Shown: positions 8,147 through 17,237 of the stretch, piece after piece
How the letters are laid out: every line of letters begins with the position of its first letter
Numbering within the stretch: position 1 is the first letter of the stretch
From: Lentzea flava
GTDB lineage: Bacteria > Actinomycetota > Actinomycetes > Mycobacteriales > Pseudonocardiaceae
Assembly (NCBI RefSeq): GCF_014648475.1
Contig: NZ_BMRE01000017.1
Location: 1-64,000, forward strand
Length of the DNA stretch: 64,000 bases
Direction of reading: 5' to 3'
The notes under the pieces: generated by a model
Databases searched by the model: none
The model's input: the letters and a program-made list of their open reading frames with translations, nothing else
Told to the model about the DNA's origin: nothing
Program-made: the position numbers and the translations under genes

Positions 8147-9547
8147 CTAGGGCCGATAGATGCCCAGCGCCGCCGCGCGCGAACGGAACGAGAAGTGCGT
8201 ACCTCTCTCGCGCACCTCACCGTCCGTCGCGATCGACACGGGCGCACCGTGCACCTCGACGTTCAGCGAGGCGACTTCGAGGTGCCGGTACGTGCGCGAG
8301 TGCTCCAGCGCCCCGAGCAGCGCGCCCAGGAAGAACCTGGTCCGCGAGAACTGGCGGTCCGCCCGCACGTACCGCACGTCGAGCAGCCCGTCGTTCAGGC
8401 GCGGCCGCATCGTCGGCGCGAACCCCTTCGGCCGGTACGGCCCGTTGCCCACGAACAACAGCCACACCAGGTGCCTGTCGCCGTCGATGGTCATCTCCAG
8501 CGGCCTGGCGCGCTGCAGCACGCGGCCCAGCGCGATCGCCGCCGCTGGCCACTTGCCCCAGCGCTTCTGCAGCTTCTCTCGGATGCGCACCATGTCCGGG
8601 TAGCCCCCGAGACTGGCGGTGTTCACGAACCACCGCCCGTTGACCTGCGCCAGGTCGACCCGCACGCCCACGCCGTCCGCGACCGCCTGCGCCGTGTCGT
8701 GCAGGCCCGTGATGCCCACGTCGCGCGCGAAGTGGTTCAACGTGCCGGAGGGGATCAGCACGAGCGGTAGGTCGCGCTCAGCGGCGATGGCCGCCACGGC
8801 GGCTACGGTGCCGTCGCCACCGGCCACACCCAGCGCTTTCGCGTCCGGCAGCGAGTCCAGCTCCTCGATCGGCACGATCTGCGCCTTCGGCCACTCCTCG
8901 GCGATCTGCGGCGTCGGATCCGGGCCGAGCCCCGAGTGCGGGTTCACCACCACGACCAGCCCGTCGCCCTCCTGCAACGACGTCAGGTCGGCGTGCTCGT
9001 AGGCCGACGCGGGCTCGTTCACCCCGAGCGGCCACCACCGCCGGGTCAGCAGCGCGGCGCCCACGCCCACCGCCGCGCCGGCCGCGACGTCCGTCGGCCA
9101 ATGCACGCCGGTGTGGACGCGTGAATAGGCCACGGCGGCCGCGATCGGTGCCACGACGGCGCCTGCTTTGGGTGATTCCATGGCCACCGCCGTGGCGAAA
9201 GCGGCGGCTGACGCGGAGTGACCGGACGGAAACGACGACGATGTCGGCCGGCGCGACAACCGGCGTTCCACGGCGATCAGATCAGCCGCGGGCCGCCGTC
9301 GTGGAAAAAGGGACTTGCCGACCAGGTTCGCGCTGGCAGAGGCCCCTGCGATGGCCGCGAGACCCCGGAGCGCACCCCGCCGGAACGGCCCTTTCCCCGT
9401 TGCCAGAATCGCCGCGACGACGAACCACAGCAGGCTGTGGTTGGCGGCTTTCGAAAGCCTCTTGAAACCCCTGTCCAGCCTGCTCGGAGGCAGTCCGGCC
9501 GAGGAGCTCATGAGCTTCTTGTCGAGAGCGCTGACCCGTTTCCACAC
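8147..9547 (-). CDS. PAP2 phosphatase-diacylglycerol kinase fusion protein
   Basis: About 466 residues if GTG 9547 is used; TTG at 9568 and an ATG near 9509 are alternatives. N-terminal half: PAP2 phosphatase with its three motifs (KSLFPRRRP, PSGHSAS, SRVHTGVHWPTDVAAG) and hydrophobic helices. C-terminal half: diacylglycerol-kinase catalytic domain (VAGGDGTV, IPSGTLNHFARD). It could interconvert phosphatidic acid, diacylglycerol or undecaprenyl lipids at the membrane; opposing activities in one chain suggest lipid recycling (inference). Divergent from pafA. Confidence 0.87.
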   Translation of the reverse strand: MWKRVSALDKKLMSSSAGLPPSRLDRGFKRLSKAANHSLLWFVVAAILATGKGPFRRGALRGLAAIAGASASANLVGKSLFPRRRPAADLIAVERRLSRRPTSSSFPSGHSASAAAFATAVAMESPKAGAVVAPIAAAVAYSRVHTGVHWPTDVAAGAAVGVGAALLTRRWWPLGVNEPASAYEHADLTSLQEGDGLVVVVNPHSGLGPDPTPQIAEEWPKAQIVPIEELDSLPDAKALGVAGGDGTVAAVAAIAAERDLPLVLIPSGTLNHFARDVGITGLHDTAQAVADGVGVRVDLAQVNGRWFVNTASLGGYPDMVRIREKLQKRWGKWPAAAIALGRVLQRARPLEMTIDGDRHLVWLLFVGNGPYRPKGFAPTMRPRLNDGLLDVRYVRADRQFSRTRFFLGALLGALEHSRTYRHLEVASLNVEVHGAPVSIATDGEVRERGTHFSFRSRAAALGIYRP

Positions 9548-9615
9548 CCCACCGACACTAAACCGCAACCGGCGTGCCGCCCGAACGGATCACCCTTCTC
9601 CGCCTACGAGTCGCC

Positions 9616-9621
9616 TACTGT
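9616..9621 (+). promoter_or_regulatory. -10 box of pafA (leaderless)
   Basis: TACTGT lies 6 nt before the pafA ATG, and there is no good ribosome-binding site between them. This fits a leaderless transcript starting at the ATG. Confidence 0.5.
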
Positions 9622-9627
9622 TGAGGT

Positions 9628-10986
9628 ATGCAGCGGCGGATCTTCGGCATTGAGACAGAGTTCGGGGTGACGTGCACCTTCCACGGGCAGCGTCGTCTGT
9701 CCCCGGACGAGGTCGCGCGGTACTTGTTCCGCCGGGTCGTGTCGTGGGGGCGTTCCTCGAACGTCTTCCTGCGCAACGGTTCTCGGCTCTACCTCGACGT
9801 CGGCTCACACCCGGAGTACGCCACGGCCGAGTGCGACGACCTGGCCCAGCTCGTCACCCACGACAAGGCGGGTGAGCGCATCCTCGAGGACCTCCTCGTG
9901 GACGCCGAACGCAGACTGGCCGACGAGGGCATCGGCGGCGACATCTTCCTGTTCAAGAACAACACGGACTCCGCGGGCAACTCCTACGGCTGCCACGAGA
10001 ACTACCTGGTCGCACGGGCAGGCGAGTTCTCCCGCATCGCCGACGTGCTGCTCCCGTTCCTGGTCACGCGCCAGCTGATCTGCGGCGCGGGCAAGGTCCT
10101 GCAGACCCCGCGCGGTGCCGTGTACTGCCTCTCCCAGCGCGCCGAGCACATCTGGGAGGGCGTGTCGTCCGCGACCACGCGTTCCCGCCCGATCATCAAC
10201 ACCCGCGACGAGCCGCACGCCGACGCCGAGCGCTACCGGCGCCTGCACGTCATCGTCGGCGACTCGAACATGTCCGAGGTGACGACGCTGCTCAAGGTGG
10301 GCAGCGCCAACCTCGTCCTGGAGATGATCGAGCAGGGCGTCCAGTTCCGCGACTTCTCGCTGGACAACCCGATCCGCGCCATCCGCGAGATCTCCCACGA
10401 CCTGACGGGCCGCCGCACGGTCCGGCTGGCCGGCGGCAAGGAGGCCTCGGCGCTCGACATCCAGCGCGAGTACTACGAGAAGGCCGTCGAGCACACGGCC
10501 AAGCGCTCCCCGGACCCGATGGCGCAGCGCGTGATCGAGCTGTGGGGCCGCACGCTGGACGCCGTCGAGTCGCAGGACCTCACCAAGATCGACCGCGAGA
10601 TCGACTGGGCCATCAAGAACCGCCTGATGGAGCGGTACATGGCCAAGCACAACATGGACCTGTCCAACCCGCGCATCGCCCAGCTCGACCTCGCCTACCA
10701 CGACATCCGCCGCGGCCGGGGCGTGTTCGACCTGCTGCAGCGCAAGGGCCAGGTCGAGCGCGTGACCGACGACGGCGAGATCGAGGCCGCCAAGGACACC
10801 CCGCCGCAGACCACGCGGGCCAAGCTGCGCGGCGACTTCATCGCCGCCGCGCAGGCCGCCGGGCGTGACTTCACCGTGGACTGGGTGCACCTGAAGCTGA
10901 ACGACCAGGCGCAGCGGACCGTGCTGTGCAAGGACCCGTTCCGCGCGGTGGACGAGCGCGTGGAAAGGCTCATTTCGTCGCTCTGA
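9628..10986 (+). CDS. pafA: Pup--protein ligase PafA
   Basis: 452 residues, the family length. It ligates the deamidated C-terminal Glu of Pup to lysines of target proteins, marking them for the mycobacterial-type proteasome. The N-terminal RRIFGIETEFGV motif (Mg/ATP-binding Glu) and later features (TDSAGNSYGCHENYLVAR, GRRTVRLAGGKEASALD) are the glutamine-synthetase-like core of PafA. It normally precedes pafB-pafC; here 7 kb of unrelated genes intervene. A hairpin follows the stop. Confidence 0.97.
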   Translation: MQRRIFGIETEFGVTCTFHGQRRLSPDEVARYLFRRVVSWGRSSNVFLRNGSRLYLDVGSHPEYATAECDDLAQLVTHDKAGERILEDLLVDAERRLADEGIGGDIFLFKNNTDSAGNSYGCHENYLVARAGEFSRIADVLLPFLVTRQLICGAGKVLQTPRGAVYCLSQRAEHIWEGVSSATTRSRPIINTRDEPHADAERYRRLHVIVGDSNMSEVTTLLKVGSANLVLEMIEQGVQFRDFSLDNPIRAIREISHDLTGRRTVRLAGGKEASALDIQREYYEKAVEHTAKRSPDPMAQRVIELWGRTLDAVESQDLTKIDREIDWAIKNRLMERYMAKHNMDLSNPRIAQLDLAYHDIRRGRGVFDLLQRKGQVERVTDDGEIEAAKDTPPQTTRAKLRGDFIAAAQAAGRDFTVDWVHLKLNDQAQRTVLCKDPFRAVDERVERLISSL

Positions 10987-11000
10987 GCACGTCGTGACGG

Positions 11001-11036
11001 GCGGCGGGTTCCTTCCGGAGTCCGCCGCTTCTTCAT
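11001..11036. terminator. Hairpin after pafA
   Basis: GCGGCGG (11001-11007) pairs with CCGCCGC (11022-11028), followed by ttcttcattc. It lies between convergent genes and could terminate pafA transcription; the stem reaches into the 3' edge of the HSP90-like gene. Confidence 0.6.
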
Positions 11037-14000
11037 TCGCCGAGTTCGATGCCGAGTCGTCGCAGGCGGTCCAGCACGTCGCGCGGCGACAGACCCGTTT
11101 CGTTCACGGCACGCATGACCTGAGCGCGGGGGAACGGCTTGCTCAGGTCGCGGTAGGGCGGTCCACCGTACAAGCGGTCGCTCAGCAGTTTCAGATCTCT
11201 CTGGTCGACTGAGCGCGGCAGGCCCTGAGTGTCCGGGACTGCGAAGCCGAGCGCTGACAGCCGCTCGGCGATCTCGGCGGTCGGCCTGCCGGTGCGTCCC
11301 GCCGCGACCACCAGGTGTTGTCTGTCGACAGGAGTGGACATCCCGAGCCAGCCGAACTCGTTCGGCTGCCCATCCCGCCAGTCCCGGGCAGGGATCGCAC
11401 GGGCGAGCAGTTGAGCGTCGTGCTTGTCCACTCTCGCCGGGAGCGTCGAGGTTTCGGTGCGCAGACCCAGCCGTGCAAGCCGCGCGACTACATTGGCAGG
11501 CGAAGCGGGGAGCTTGGCCGCCGCGGCGAGCACGTGGCCGACTGGTACGGTCATGTTCCCACGCACCAGTGCGCGGTGGTTGCCGTCCAGCCACGGCGGA
11601 TGCCCGTCAAGGTTGACACTCAGCAGCAGCAGATCCTCCAGCCGCACGGTGACATCGAGCAGGCTGTCGGGGGGAGTGACGAAACCGAACCGGGCCAGGC
11701 GGCGTGCGACTGCGAGCGGTTGGAGCGCTGTCTTCGCCGCCGTGACCAGGATGTGCTGCAGACTCACTTGCTGACCGGTGCGCAGCCAGACACGAAACCC
11801 TTCTGGTGTCAGGCTCCCGCTGCCGTCTGTGATCATGGTGCTCACAAGTGCGAGATCGTCGACTTCCACTTCGCTCGGCAGGCAGTCGAGAGGCGGAACC
11901 TCGTAACCGAACTCGGCCAGTCGCCGTGCGACCACCACGGCCGACTGTTTGGTCGCCAGAGCCGAAGCGAGCACGTGTCCGATGTGGGCGGTTGGGTGGT
12001 GGAGGCGGGTACTGGCGGTGTGGCTGGGCCCTTCCCTTCTCAAGGTGATCTCGCGGTCGGATGGCGTGACGCGGTCCGGGAAATCGTCCCCTGGCGAGAT
12101 CTCGAAGCCGGCTGCCGCGAGCCGGGCGGCAACCTCGGCCGGTTGTCTGCCGATGTGCACCGCCGTGAGGACGACGTGCTGTCGCCGAACCGGGTTTCGA
12201 ACGTAGGAGAGCACTCCTTGCTGGTGTTGGACGAAGGTCACCGAGTCACTGCGGTCGGCGTCCGGTGGCAGCGTGGCGGCATCCGGTGTGACGTAGCCCA
12301 GATAAGCGAGCCTCTGTGCGACTGCGACCGGTGCCCGGCCGGTCTCGGCGGCAACAACCATGATGTGTGCGACGAGGACGGCTTCGCCGGATCGGAGCGG
12401 TTGTCTCAGGGCCTTCGTCGTGAGCAGATCCATGTCATCCGCGCGCACCTCTGCAGGCAGCCTGCCGACCTCGCTGGTGTCGAAGCCGAGTTCGGCCAGC
12501 CTCTCGACCACAGCGGAGGGAGCCAGCCCGGTTGCGGCCGCAGCGCTCAGCACATGGCGATGTGACACCGGTTCGTCCTTGCTCAGCCAGTGGTCGACGT
12601 CGTCGCGGAGCAGCTGCGGATCGGTCGCGCTGACCTCGGTGGGCAATGACCCCGGACCGGGGACCTGGCAGCCGAGCAACGCGAGCCGTGCGGCGGCTTC
12701 AGCTGGTGACCGTTGTGTGTCGAGGGCCGCCTGGATGATTTGGCCCAGAGTCATCGGGCCCTGATAGGTGCCGAGCAGGATCTCGTCCGACGGAAGCGCC
12801 GGAACGACCGAGTCACGAGCCTCCTGAGTCTGCCCGGCATCGGCGCACAGCCAGGCCGCGAGCCTCCATCTGTTGATGTGGTCGCTGAAGAACGTTTCCG
12901 GGGGCCACCTGTCCGATGACCGCTTTCCGCCATCGCTGGAGAAACAGCCGACGATTTCGATCGGAGCCTCTCTCGCTCCGACCCGCCACGGCCTGTACCG
13001 GACGTCGATCGCGCTTTCGCAGATCTCGTCCGCCAGCCGCGGCATGAACCTGGCCAGGTGCGCCAGCCACTTGTGCGACAGCGGTGAACCCGGTGAAGTC
13101 AGTGCCGCTGTGGCTGACCGCATGAGCCGTTCGACCGGCGCCCGGTCGAGGTCGATGATCGTCTTGCGGTCGACGGTGAGTCTCGGCTGGTCGCGCCCTG
13201 CCAGATCGACCACGGCGCCGTACATGGTGGCACCTGCCCAGAGTCCGTCCGCGAGGACTGCGCCCTGACCGTCGCACCACCACACCGAGCCGCCGTCCGC
13301 GGGCACGATCTTCGGGTCGGCTGTCCAGGGGGCTTCTGGGTCGAGTGCGTCCTTTGTCCCCACCGGGGCGGCCGCCGACAGCTGCCGCGGTTCCCAGATG
13401 TGCCGTCCGCCCTGGTCGTCCGATGTCACGTGGAAATCGCTCACCCAGAGGATCCGGCGCAGCAGTTCGGTGCAGTGCACCGGGTTGGCGGTCGGTCGCA
13501 GCCGCAGCCGCACCGTGGTGCCTGCCTCGTCACCCGGCCCGAGGTCCTGCACGCGGAACAGCGCGTCCGGCCCGGCGATGTGCACCTGGAGGCGTCGTCC
13601 TGGCCGGCCGGAGCGATCGAGCCGGCACGTCGTCACGGTGATCTCGTCGGCCAGCATGAAGTAGCTCAGCACGCCGATGCCGAAGCGGCTGTTGGGGAAC
13701 GACTCGATGCCGGCCGCGGCCCAGTCGGCCTGTTCCTCGACGTACTCGGGCATGTCGGTGAACCTCACGCCGGCGCGGGCGAACACGTCCACGAGTTCCC
13801 GGTCGCCCATACCGATGCCGTTGTCGGTGCAGTCGAGGAACGGCCTGCCCTGGTCGTCGACGCCCTGCCGGAAGCTGATCCGGCCCTGCCACGGGGGGAG
13901 CGCGGTGCCGGTCGCGGCGAGGTAGGCCGTCCTGGAGGCGCGGTAGCGGCAGGCGTCGAGGGCGTTCTGGTACAGCTCGCGGATGGCCAGTTCCGGCGTG

Positions 14001-15145
14001 CCGTAGAGCTGCTCGCCCATCAGCAGCGACTGGATCCGGTCGTGCGTCAGACGGAACCGGTGGCCCGCGGAAACCGGTGCGCACGCGTCGTCCGCGGAAG
14101 CGTGGACGGGCAGGTCCTTGAGGGGTTTGAGGGTGTCCGACTCCTCGACCGCGCGGACGATCTCGGTCAGCACCGAGTCGACCGCCGCCGCACGGTCACG
14201 CAGGGCGAGCGCCGTGGCGGGATGACGGCATTCCGCGGTGAGCACGCGGGTCCGCTTGCCGTCCCAGGTCGCCTCGCGGATCGACGTGAGCACCTCGTCG
14301 GGCGTGACCGGGTCGTCGATGCCGATGTGGTCGACGACGACGCGGGGAAGCACGGTGGGGTCGATGGCCGTGCGGTGAGCCACGACCAGCAGGTATCCGA
14401 TGAGTTGTTCGCGCAGGTCCTGCTCGAACTCGGTGCCGCCGGCGATGCGCGCCGTGGGCTTCAGCTTTCCCGGACGATCGGCGCGGCGGAGGAACGCCGG
14501 ATCGATCTGGACCACGCGCATCAGTTCCATCAGGCGTGGCGCGGTGAGCACCGCGTTCGGGGGCGCGGGCAGCAGCGACGCGATGTAGCCAGGGTCGTAG
14601 CAAGCGGGCTGCTGGACGAGCCAGCGGTGGAACAGCCACCACCCGATGCTCTCGGCAGCGGGGTTGCCGGTTTCGTGGGCGCGGATGCCTCGGCGGTGCA
14701 GGGTGCCGTGCTCGGCCGCGAACGCGCTGAACTCCGGCAGCGCGGTGGTGGACGTGAACGCCGCAGCCACCGGATCGGCGCCCCGCAGCACGGTTGCCGC
14801 CTGCTTCGTCCAGAACGCCTGGTACAGGTACGGGAAGGTGACGAGGAGGGCGGCCTCGGCGTCGGAGAGACGTAGTTCGACCAGCGCGGTCAGCCAGCGC
14901 AGCCGCTGGGTGAACCGCTCCGCGAAAGCGGTGTCGAGCCACGGATCGAGCGCGAGGGCGGTGCGGTGGTCGTCCCACTCGTCCGACAGCCGCGAAATCA
15001 CCGCTGTAGTGGCGGCCAGCATCGAGTTCGAGGGACCTAGGTGTTCGCGCGCCGTCGTCACCCACGGGTGCGTCGCAGTGACCTCCGCGAGTGATCGCTG
15101 AGGGGCGGTCGCCCCGATCACCAGGCGCGGGTCGTTCTCGTGCAT
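11033..15145 (-). CDS. HSP90-type ATPase with N-terminal HD-like and nine C-terminal wHTH-like repeats
   Basis: 1370 residues; ATG 15145 follows an agagga ribosome-binding site. Residues 1-360 are helical and may be a degenerate HD-like domain (HRTAIDPTVLPRVVVDHIG near 257-275). Residues ~365-560 form a GHKL ATP-binding domain: ELYQNALDAC (390-399), DNGIGMGDREL (441-451), FGIGVLSYF (488-496). After an HSP90-like middle region, nine repeats of 62-74 residues start near 798, 861, 924, 986, 1053, 1127, 1200, 1272 and 1338, each with HVL-AA--TG--P--VA-RLA-LGF then LP and D--LL. Computational surveys of bacterial conflict systems describe similar HSP90/wHTH proteins, so a defence or stress-signalling role is inferred. 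It is not the housekeeping HtpG, which is encoded at 22606. Confidence 0.85.
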   Translation of the reverse strand: MHENDPRLVIGATAPQRSLAEVTATHPWVTTAREHLGPSNSMLAATTAVISRLSDEWDDHRTALALDPWLDTAFAERFTQRLRWLTALVELRLSDAEAALLVTFPYLYQAFWTKQAATVLRGADPVAAAFTSTTALPEFSAFAAEHGTLHRRGIRAHETGNPAAESIGWWLFHRWLVQQPACYDPGYIASLLPAPPNAVLTAPRLMELMRVVQIDPAFLRRADRPGKLKPTARIAGGTEFEQDLREQLIGYLLVVAHRTAIDPTVLPRVVVDHIGIDDPVTPDEVLTSIREATWDGKRTRVLTAECRHPATALALRDRAAAVDSVLTEIVRAVEESDTLKPLKDLPVHASADDACAPVSAGHRFRLTHDRIQSLLMGEQLYGTPELAIRELYQNALDACRYRASRTAYLAATGTALPPWQGRISFRQGVDDQGRPFLDCTDNGIGMGDRELVDVFARAGVRFTDMPEYVEEQADWAAAGIESFPNSRFGIGVLSYFMLADEITVTTCRLDRSGRPGRRLQVHIAGPDALFRVQDLGPGDEAGTTVRLRLRPTANPVHCTELLRRILWVSDFHVTSDDQGGRHIWEPRQLSAAAPVGTKDALDPEAPWTADPKIVPADGGSVWWCDGQGAVLADGLWAGATMYGAVVDLAGRDQPRLTVDRKTIIDLDRAPVERLMRSATAALTSPGSPLSHKWLAHLARFMPRLADEICESAIDVRYRPWRVGAREAPIEIVGCFSSDGGKRSSDRWPPETFFSDHINRWRLAAWLCADAGQTQEARDSVVPALPSDEILLGTYQGPMTLGQIIQAALDTQRSPAEAAARLALLGCQVPGPGSLPTEVSATDPQLLRDDVDHWLSKDEPVSHRHVLSAAAATGLAPSAVVERLAELGFDTSEVGRLPAEVRADDMDLLTTKALRQPLRSGEAVLVAHIMVVAAETGRAPVAVAQRLAYLGYVTPDAATLPPDADRSDSVTFVQHQQGVLSYVRNPVRRQHVVLTAVHIGRQPAEVAARLAAAGFEISPGDDFPDRVTPSDREITLRREGPSHTASTRLHHPTAHIGHVLASALATKQSAVVVARRLAEFGYEVPPLDCLPSEVEVDDLALVSTMITDGSGSLTPEGFRVWLRTGQQVSLQHILVTAAKTALQPLAVARRLARFGFVTPPDSLLDVTVRLEDLLLLSVNLDGHPPWLDGNHRALVRGNMTVPVGHVLAAAAKLPASPANVVARLARLGLRTETSTLPARVDKHDAQLLARAIPARDWRDGQPNEFGWLGMSTPVDRQHLVVAAGRTGRPTAEIAERLSALGFAVPDTQGLPRSVDQRDLKLLSDRLYGGPPYRDLSKPFPRAQVMRAVNETGLSPRDVLDRLRRLGIELGE
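11036..12754 (-). repeat. Nine tandem protein-coding repeats in the HSP90-like gene
   Basis: The 3' 1.7 kb encodes nine copies of a 62-74-residue module with consensus HVL-AA--TG--P--VA-RLA-LGF-------LP--V---D--LL. The last is shortened and ends the protein. The copies are divergent (roughly a third identical by eye), so this is an old expansion rather than recent DNA duplication. Confidence 0.8.
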
Positions 15146-15266
15146 GCCGGAGATCCTCTGCCGTGGCCGGACGGAAGTGCGGGACCGACGCAGCACATCA
15201 CCCGTTCAGCCGTGTCACGCCGAACGGAGGGTAGGAAGCTGTCACCGGCTGGACCAGAGTGACCGC

Positions 15267-16265
15267 ATGAGGATCATCGCGGCGGCACTCGCCGCCTTCC
15301 TGGTTCTGCCCGGAGTCGCGGCAGCCGACTCCTACTGGGAGCTCAAGCCGACCGGCACCGACGCCCGCCTGCGCGGGTTGTCCGCCGTGTCCGGTCAGGT
15401 CGCGTGGGTCAGCGGCTCGAAAGGCACGATCCTGCGCACGACGAACGGTGGCCGGTCGTGGGACTCGGTCGCGCCGCCGGACACCGCGACGCTCGACTTC
15501 CGCGACATCCAGGCGTTCGACGCGCGCAACGCCGTGGCGCTGTCGATCGGTGAGGGGGAGTCGTCGCGGATCTACCGCACGTCCGATGGTGGCAAGACGT
15601 GGCAGGAGTCGTTCCGCAACAACGATCCGAAGGCGTTCTACGACTGTGTGGCGTTCTTCGACCGGTTTCGCGGGCTTGCGTTGAGCGACCCGGTCGACGG
15701 CAAGTTCCGGGTGTTGCGGACGTGGGACGGTGGGCGTTCATGGCACGTCAACGACACCAAGGGCATGCCTGACGCGTTGCCGGGGGAGTTCGCGTTCGCG
15801 GCGTCAGGGCAATGCGTGACCACGGCTGGCAACCACGCGTGGATCGCTACCGGCGGCGGGGCGAAGACACGGGTGCTGGAGTCGCGGGACGGTGGCCGGT
15901 CGTGGGAGGCGTCGGAGGTGCCGCTGCCGAGCGGTGCGGCGGCCGGGGTGTTCGCGGTGGCGTTCAGGACGCCGTGGCGAGGGGTGGCGATCGGCGGGGA
16001 CTACCTGAAGCCGACGGATCCGACGCCGGCGTTCGCCACCAAGGACGGGCGTGGGTGGAAGGCCGGGGCGCAGGCGCCGGTGGGGTACCGGTCCGGCATC
16101 GCCTACCGCGGCAACGGGCTCGTGGCGGTCGGGCCGTCGGGCACCGACGTGTCGAAGGACGGCAAGAGCTGGAAGGTCGCCGACACGGGCAGTTTCGACA
16201 CGGTCGACTGCGCCGGGTTCACCTGCTGGGCGGCCGGGGAGAAGGGCAGGGTCGGCAGGACCTGA
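15267..16265 (+). CDS. Secreted YCF48/BNR-like beta-propeller protein
   Basis: 332 residues with a clean signal peptide (MRIIAAALAAFLVLPGVAAADS). The mature part repeats Asp-box/YCF48-like elements: TTNGGRSWDS, TSDGGKTWQES, TWDGGRSWHV, SRDGGRSWEA, SKDGKSWKV, about five to six blades. Homologues are often labelled oxidoreductase or sialidase-like, but no catalytic set is visible; binding of a ligand outside the cell is the safer inference. It is divergent from the HSP90-like gene across about 120 bp and is followed 16 nt later by the Tlde1-like gene. Confidence 0.8.
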   Translation: MRIIAAALAAFLVLPGVAAADSYWELKPTGTDARLRGLSAVSGQVAWVSGSKGTILRTTNGGRSWDSVAPPDTATLDFRDIQAFDARNAVALSIGEGESSRIYRTSDGGKTWQESFRNNDPKAFYDCVAFFDRFRGLALSDPVDGKFRVLRTWDGGRSWHVNDTKGMPDALPGEFAFAASGQCVTTAGNHAWIATGGGAKTRVLESRDGGRSWEASEVPLPSGAAAGVFAVAFRTPWRGVAIGGDYLKPTDPTPAFATKDGRGWKAGAQAPVGYRSGIAYRGNGLVAVGPSGTDVSKDGKSWKVADTGSFDTVDCAGFTCWAAGEKGRVGRT

Positions 16266-16281
16266 CCTCAGGTCTGCCCGG

Positions 16282-17193
16282 ATGGACGTGGCCGCGCACG
16301 CCGCCGCCGTGGACGGTGAAGGGGTGAGGACCAGGCGCAACGAGGAAGAACCGGCGCACGAGGCGAGCCGCGGGCCGCGACCTGCGCCCGACCACGACCT
16401 GTTGCGCCTGCAGGCCACCGCGGGAAACCAGGCGACCGTGGCGCACGTCCAGCGGCAGAGCCACGGCGCCGCACCGCGGGTCGGCACCCGGTTCCGGCAC
16501 CCGGCCGGGGTGCGCAGCCCGCACCGGTCGATCACCGCGGAGTTCGACGGGCAGATGTTCCGCGTCCGCGCCGGGAGCACGGTGTTGATGGCGGTCGAGG
16601 CGGCGTCCGGTCGCCCGGTGAGCGTGCGCTCGGGCGACGCGCGCACGTGCGGCGGGGCGACCAGCGAGTCGTACAAGAACAACCCGCGTTACGTGGGCAT
16701 CAGCGACTTCGGCCCGATTCCCGAGGGGACGTTCACCTTCCGGGCGGCCGAGTTCGGGCTGTTCGACCAGGTGGAACAGCTGCGGATGATCGGCGGCGGC
16801 TCGTTCACCGACCCGTTCGGCCAGGCGTTGCACGGCGGCGACTGGGGCGCGGGACGGGCGCCGCTGCACCCTGCCCACGTGGTTCCCGCGCCGCGCGGCT
16901 GCGGGAACACCGGGCGCCGCAGCGGGTTTTACATTCACGGTGGTTCGCTGAGCGGGTCGTCGGGCTGCATCGACATCGGCAACGCCGGCATCACGCAGCT
17001 GCTGGGGCATCTGGCCGGATACACGGGCACGGTCACAGTGACCGTCCACTACGCCCATCCCGCGCCCGACGTCGGACGACTCGAGCGGGCGATCGGCGGT
17101 GCGACGTATCCGGGTCAGCGCGATCCGTCGTTGCTCGATCGCGTCCGCGGTGCGTGGGATCAGTTGCGGGGCAACGAAAGTACCGAACACTGA
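16282..17193 (+). CDS. Tlde1-like (DUF2778) peptidoglycan-targeting protein with AGN-type leader
   Basis: 303 residues from ATG 16282; GTG near 16324 is an alternative. No signal peptide. Residues 40-58 read LLRLQATAGNQATVAHVQR, matching the LQ--AGN-AV---QR leader seen in many proteins associated with extracellular contractile injection systems (family knowledge). The C-terminal half resembles the Tlde1 L,D-transpeptidase/amidase-type effectors: FYIHGGSLSGSSGC places His219 ten residues before Cys229, the usual catalytic pair. A role as a cell-wall-targeting toxin delivered by a non-Sec route is inferred. No immunity or injection-machine gene is recognised nearby. Confidence 0.7.
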   Translation: MDVAAHAAAVDGEGVRTRRNEEEPAHEASRGPRPAPDHDLLRLQATAGNQATVAHVQRQSHGAAPRVGTRFRHPAGVRSPHRSITAEFDGQMFRVRAGSTVLMAVEAASGRPVSVRSGDARTCGGATSESYKNNPRYVGISDFGPIPEGTFTFRAAEFGLFDQVEQLRMIGGGSFTDPFGQALHGGDWGAGRAPLHPAHVVPAPRGCGNTGRRSGFYIHGGSLSGSSGCIDIGNAGITQLLGHLAGYTGTVTVTVHYAHPAPDVGRLERAIGGATYPGQRDPSLLDRVRGAWDQLRGNESTEH

Positions 17194-17225
17194 CGGCACT
17201 GGTTTCCGATCGCGGTGGACTGGGG

Positions 17226-17231
17226 TAGTTC
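17226..17231 (+). promoter_or_regulatory. -10 box of dehalogenase-like gene
   Basis: TAGTTC ends 6 nt before the GTG start at 17238; there is no ribosome-binding site, so a leaderless start is likely. Confidence 0.4.
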
Positions 17232-17237
17232 TAGCGC

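Noticed and set aside
9805..10890. Minus-strand frame opposite pafA (361 codons)
   Set aside because: Shadow of PafA, which has all family motifs; the antisense product lacks any family resemblance.
11315..12565. Plus-strand frame opposite the HSP90-like repeats
   Set aside because: Overlaps the repeat-coding region of a 1370-residue gene with clear domains; the product has no motif and arises from complementary codon bias.
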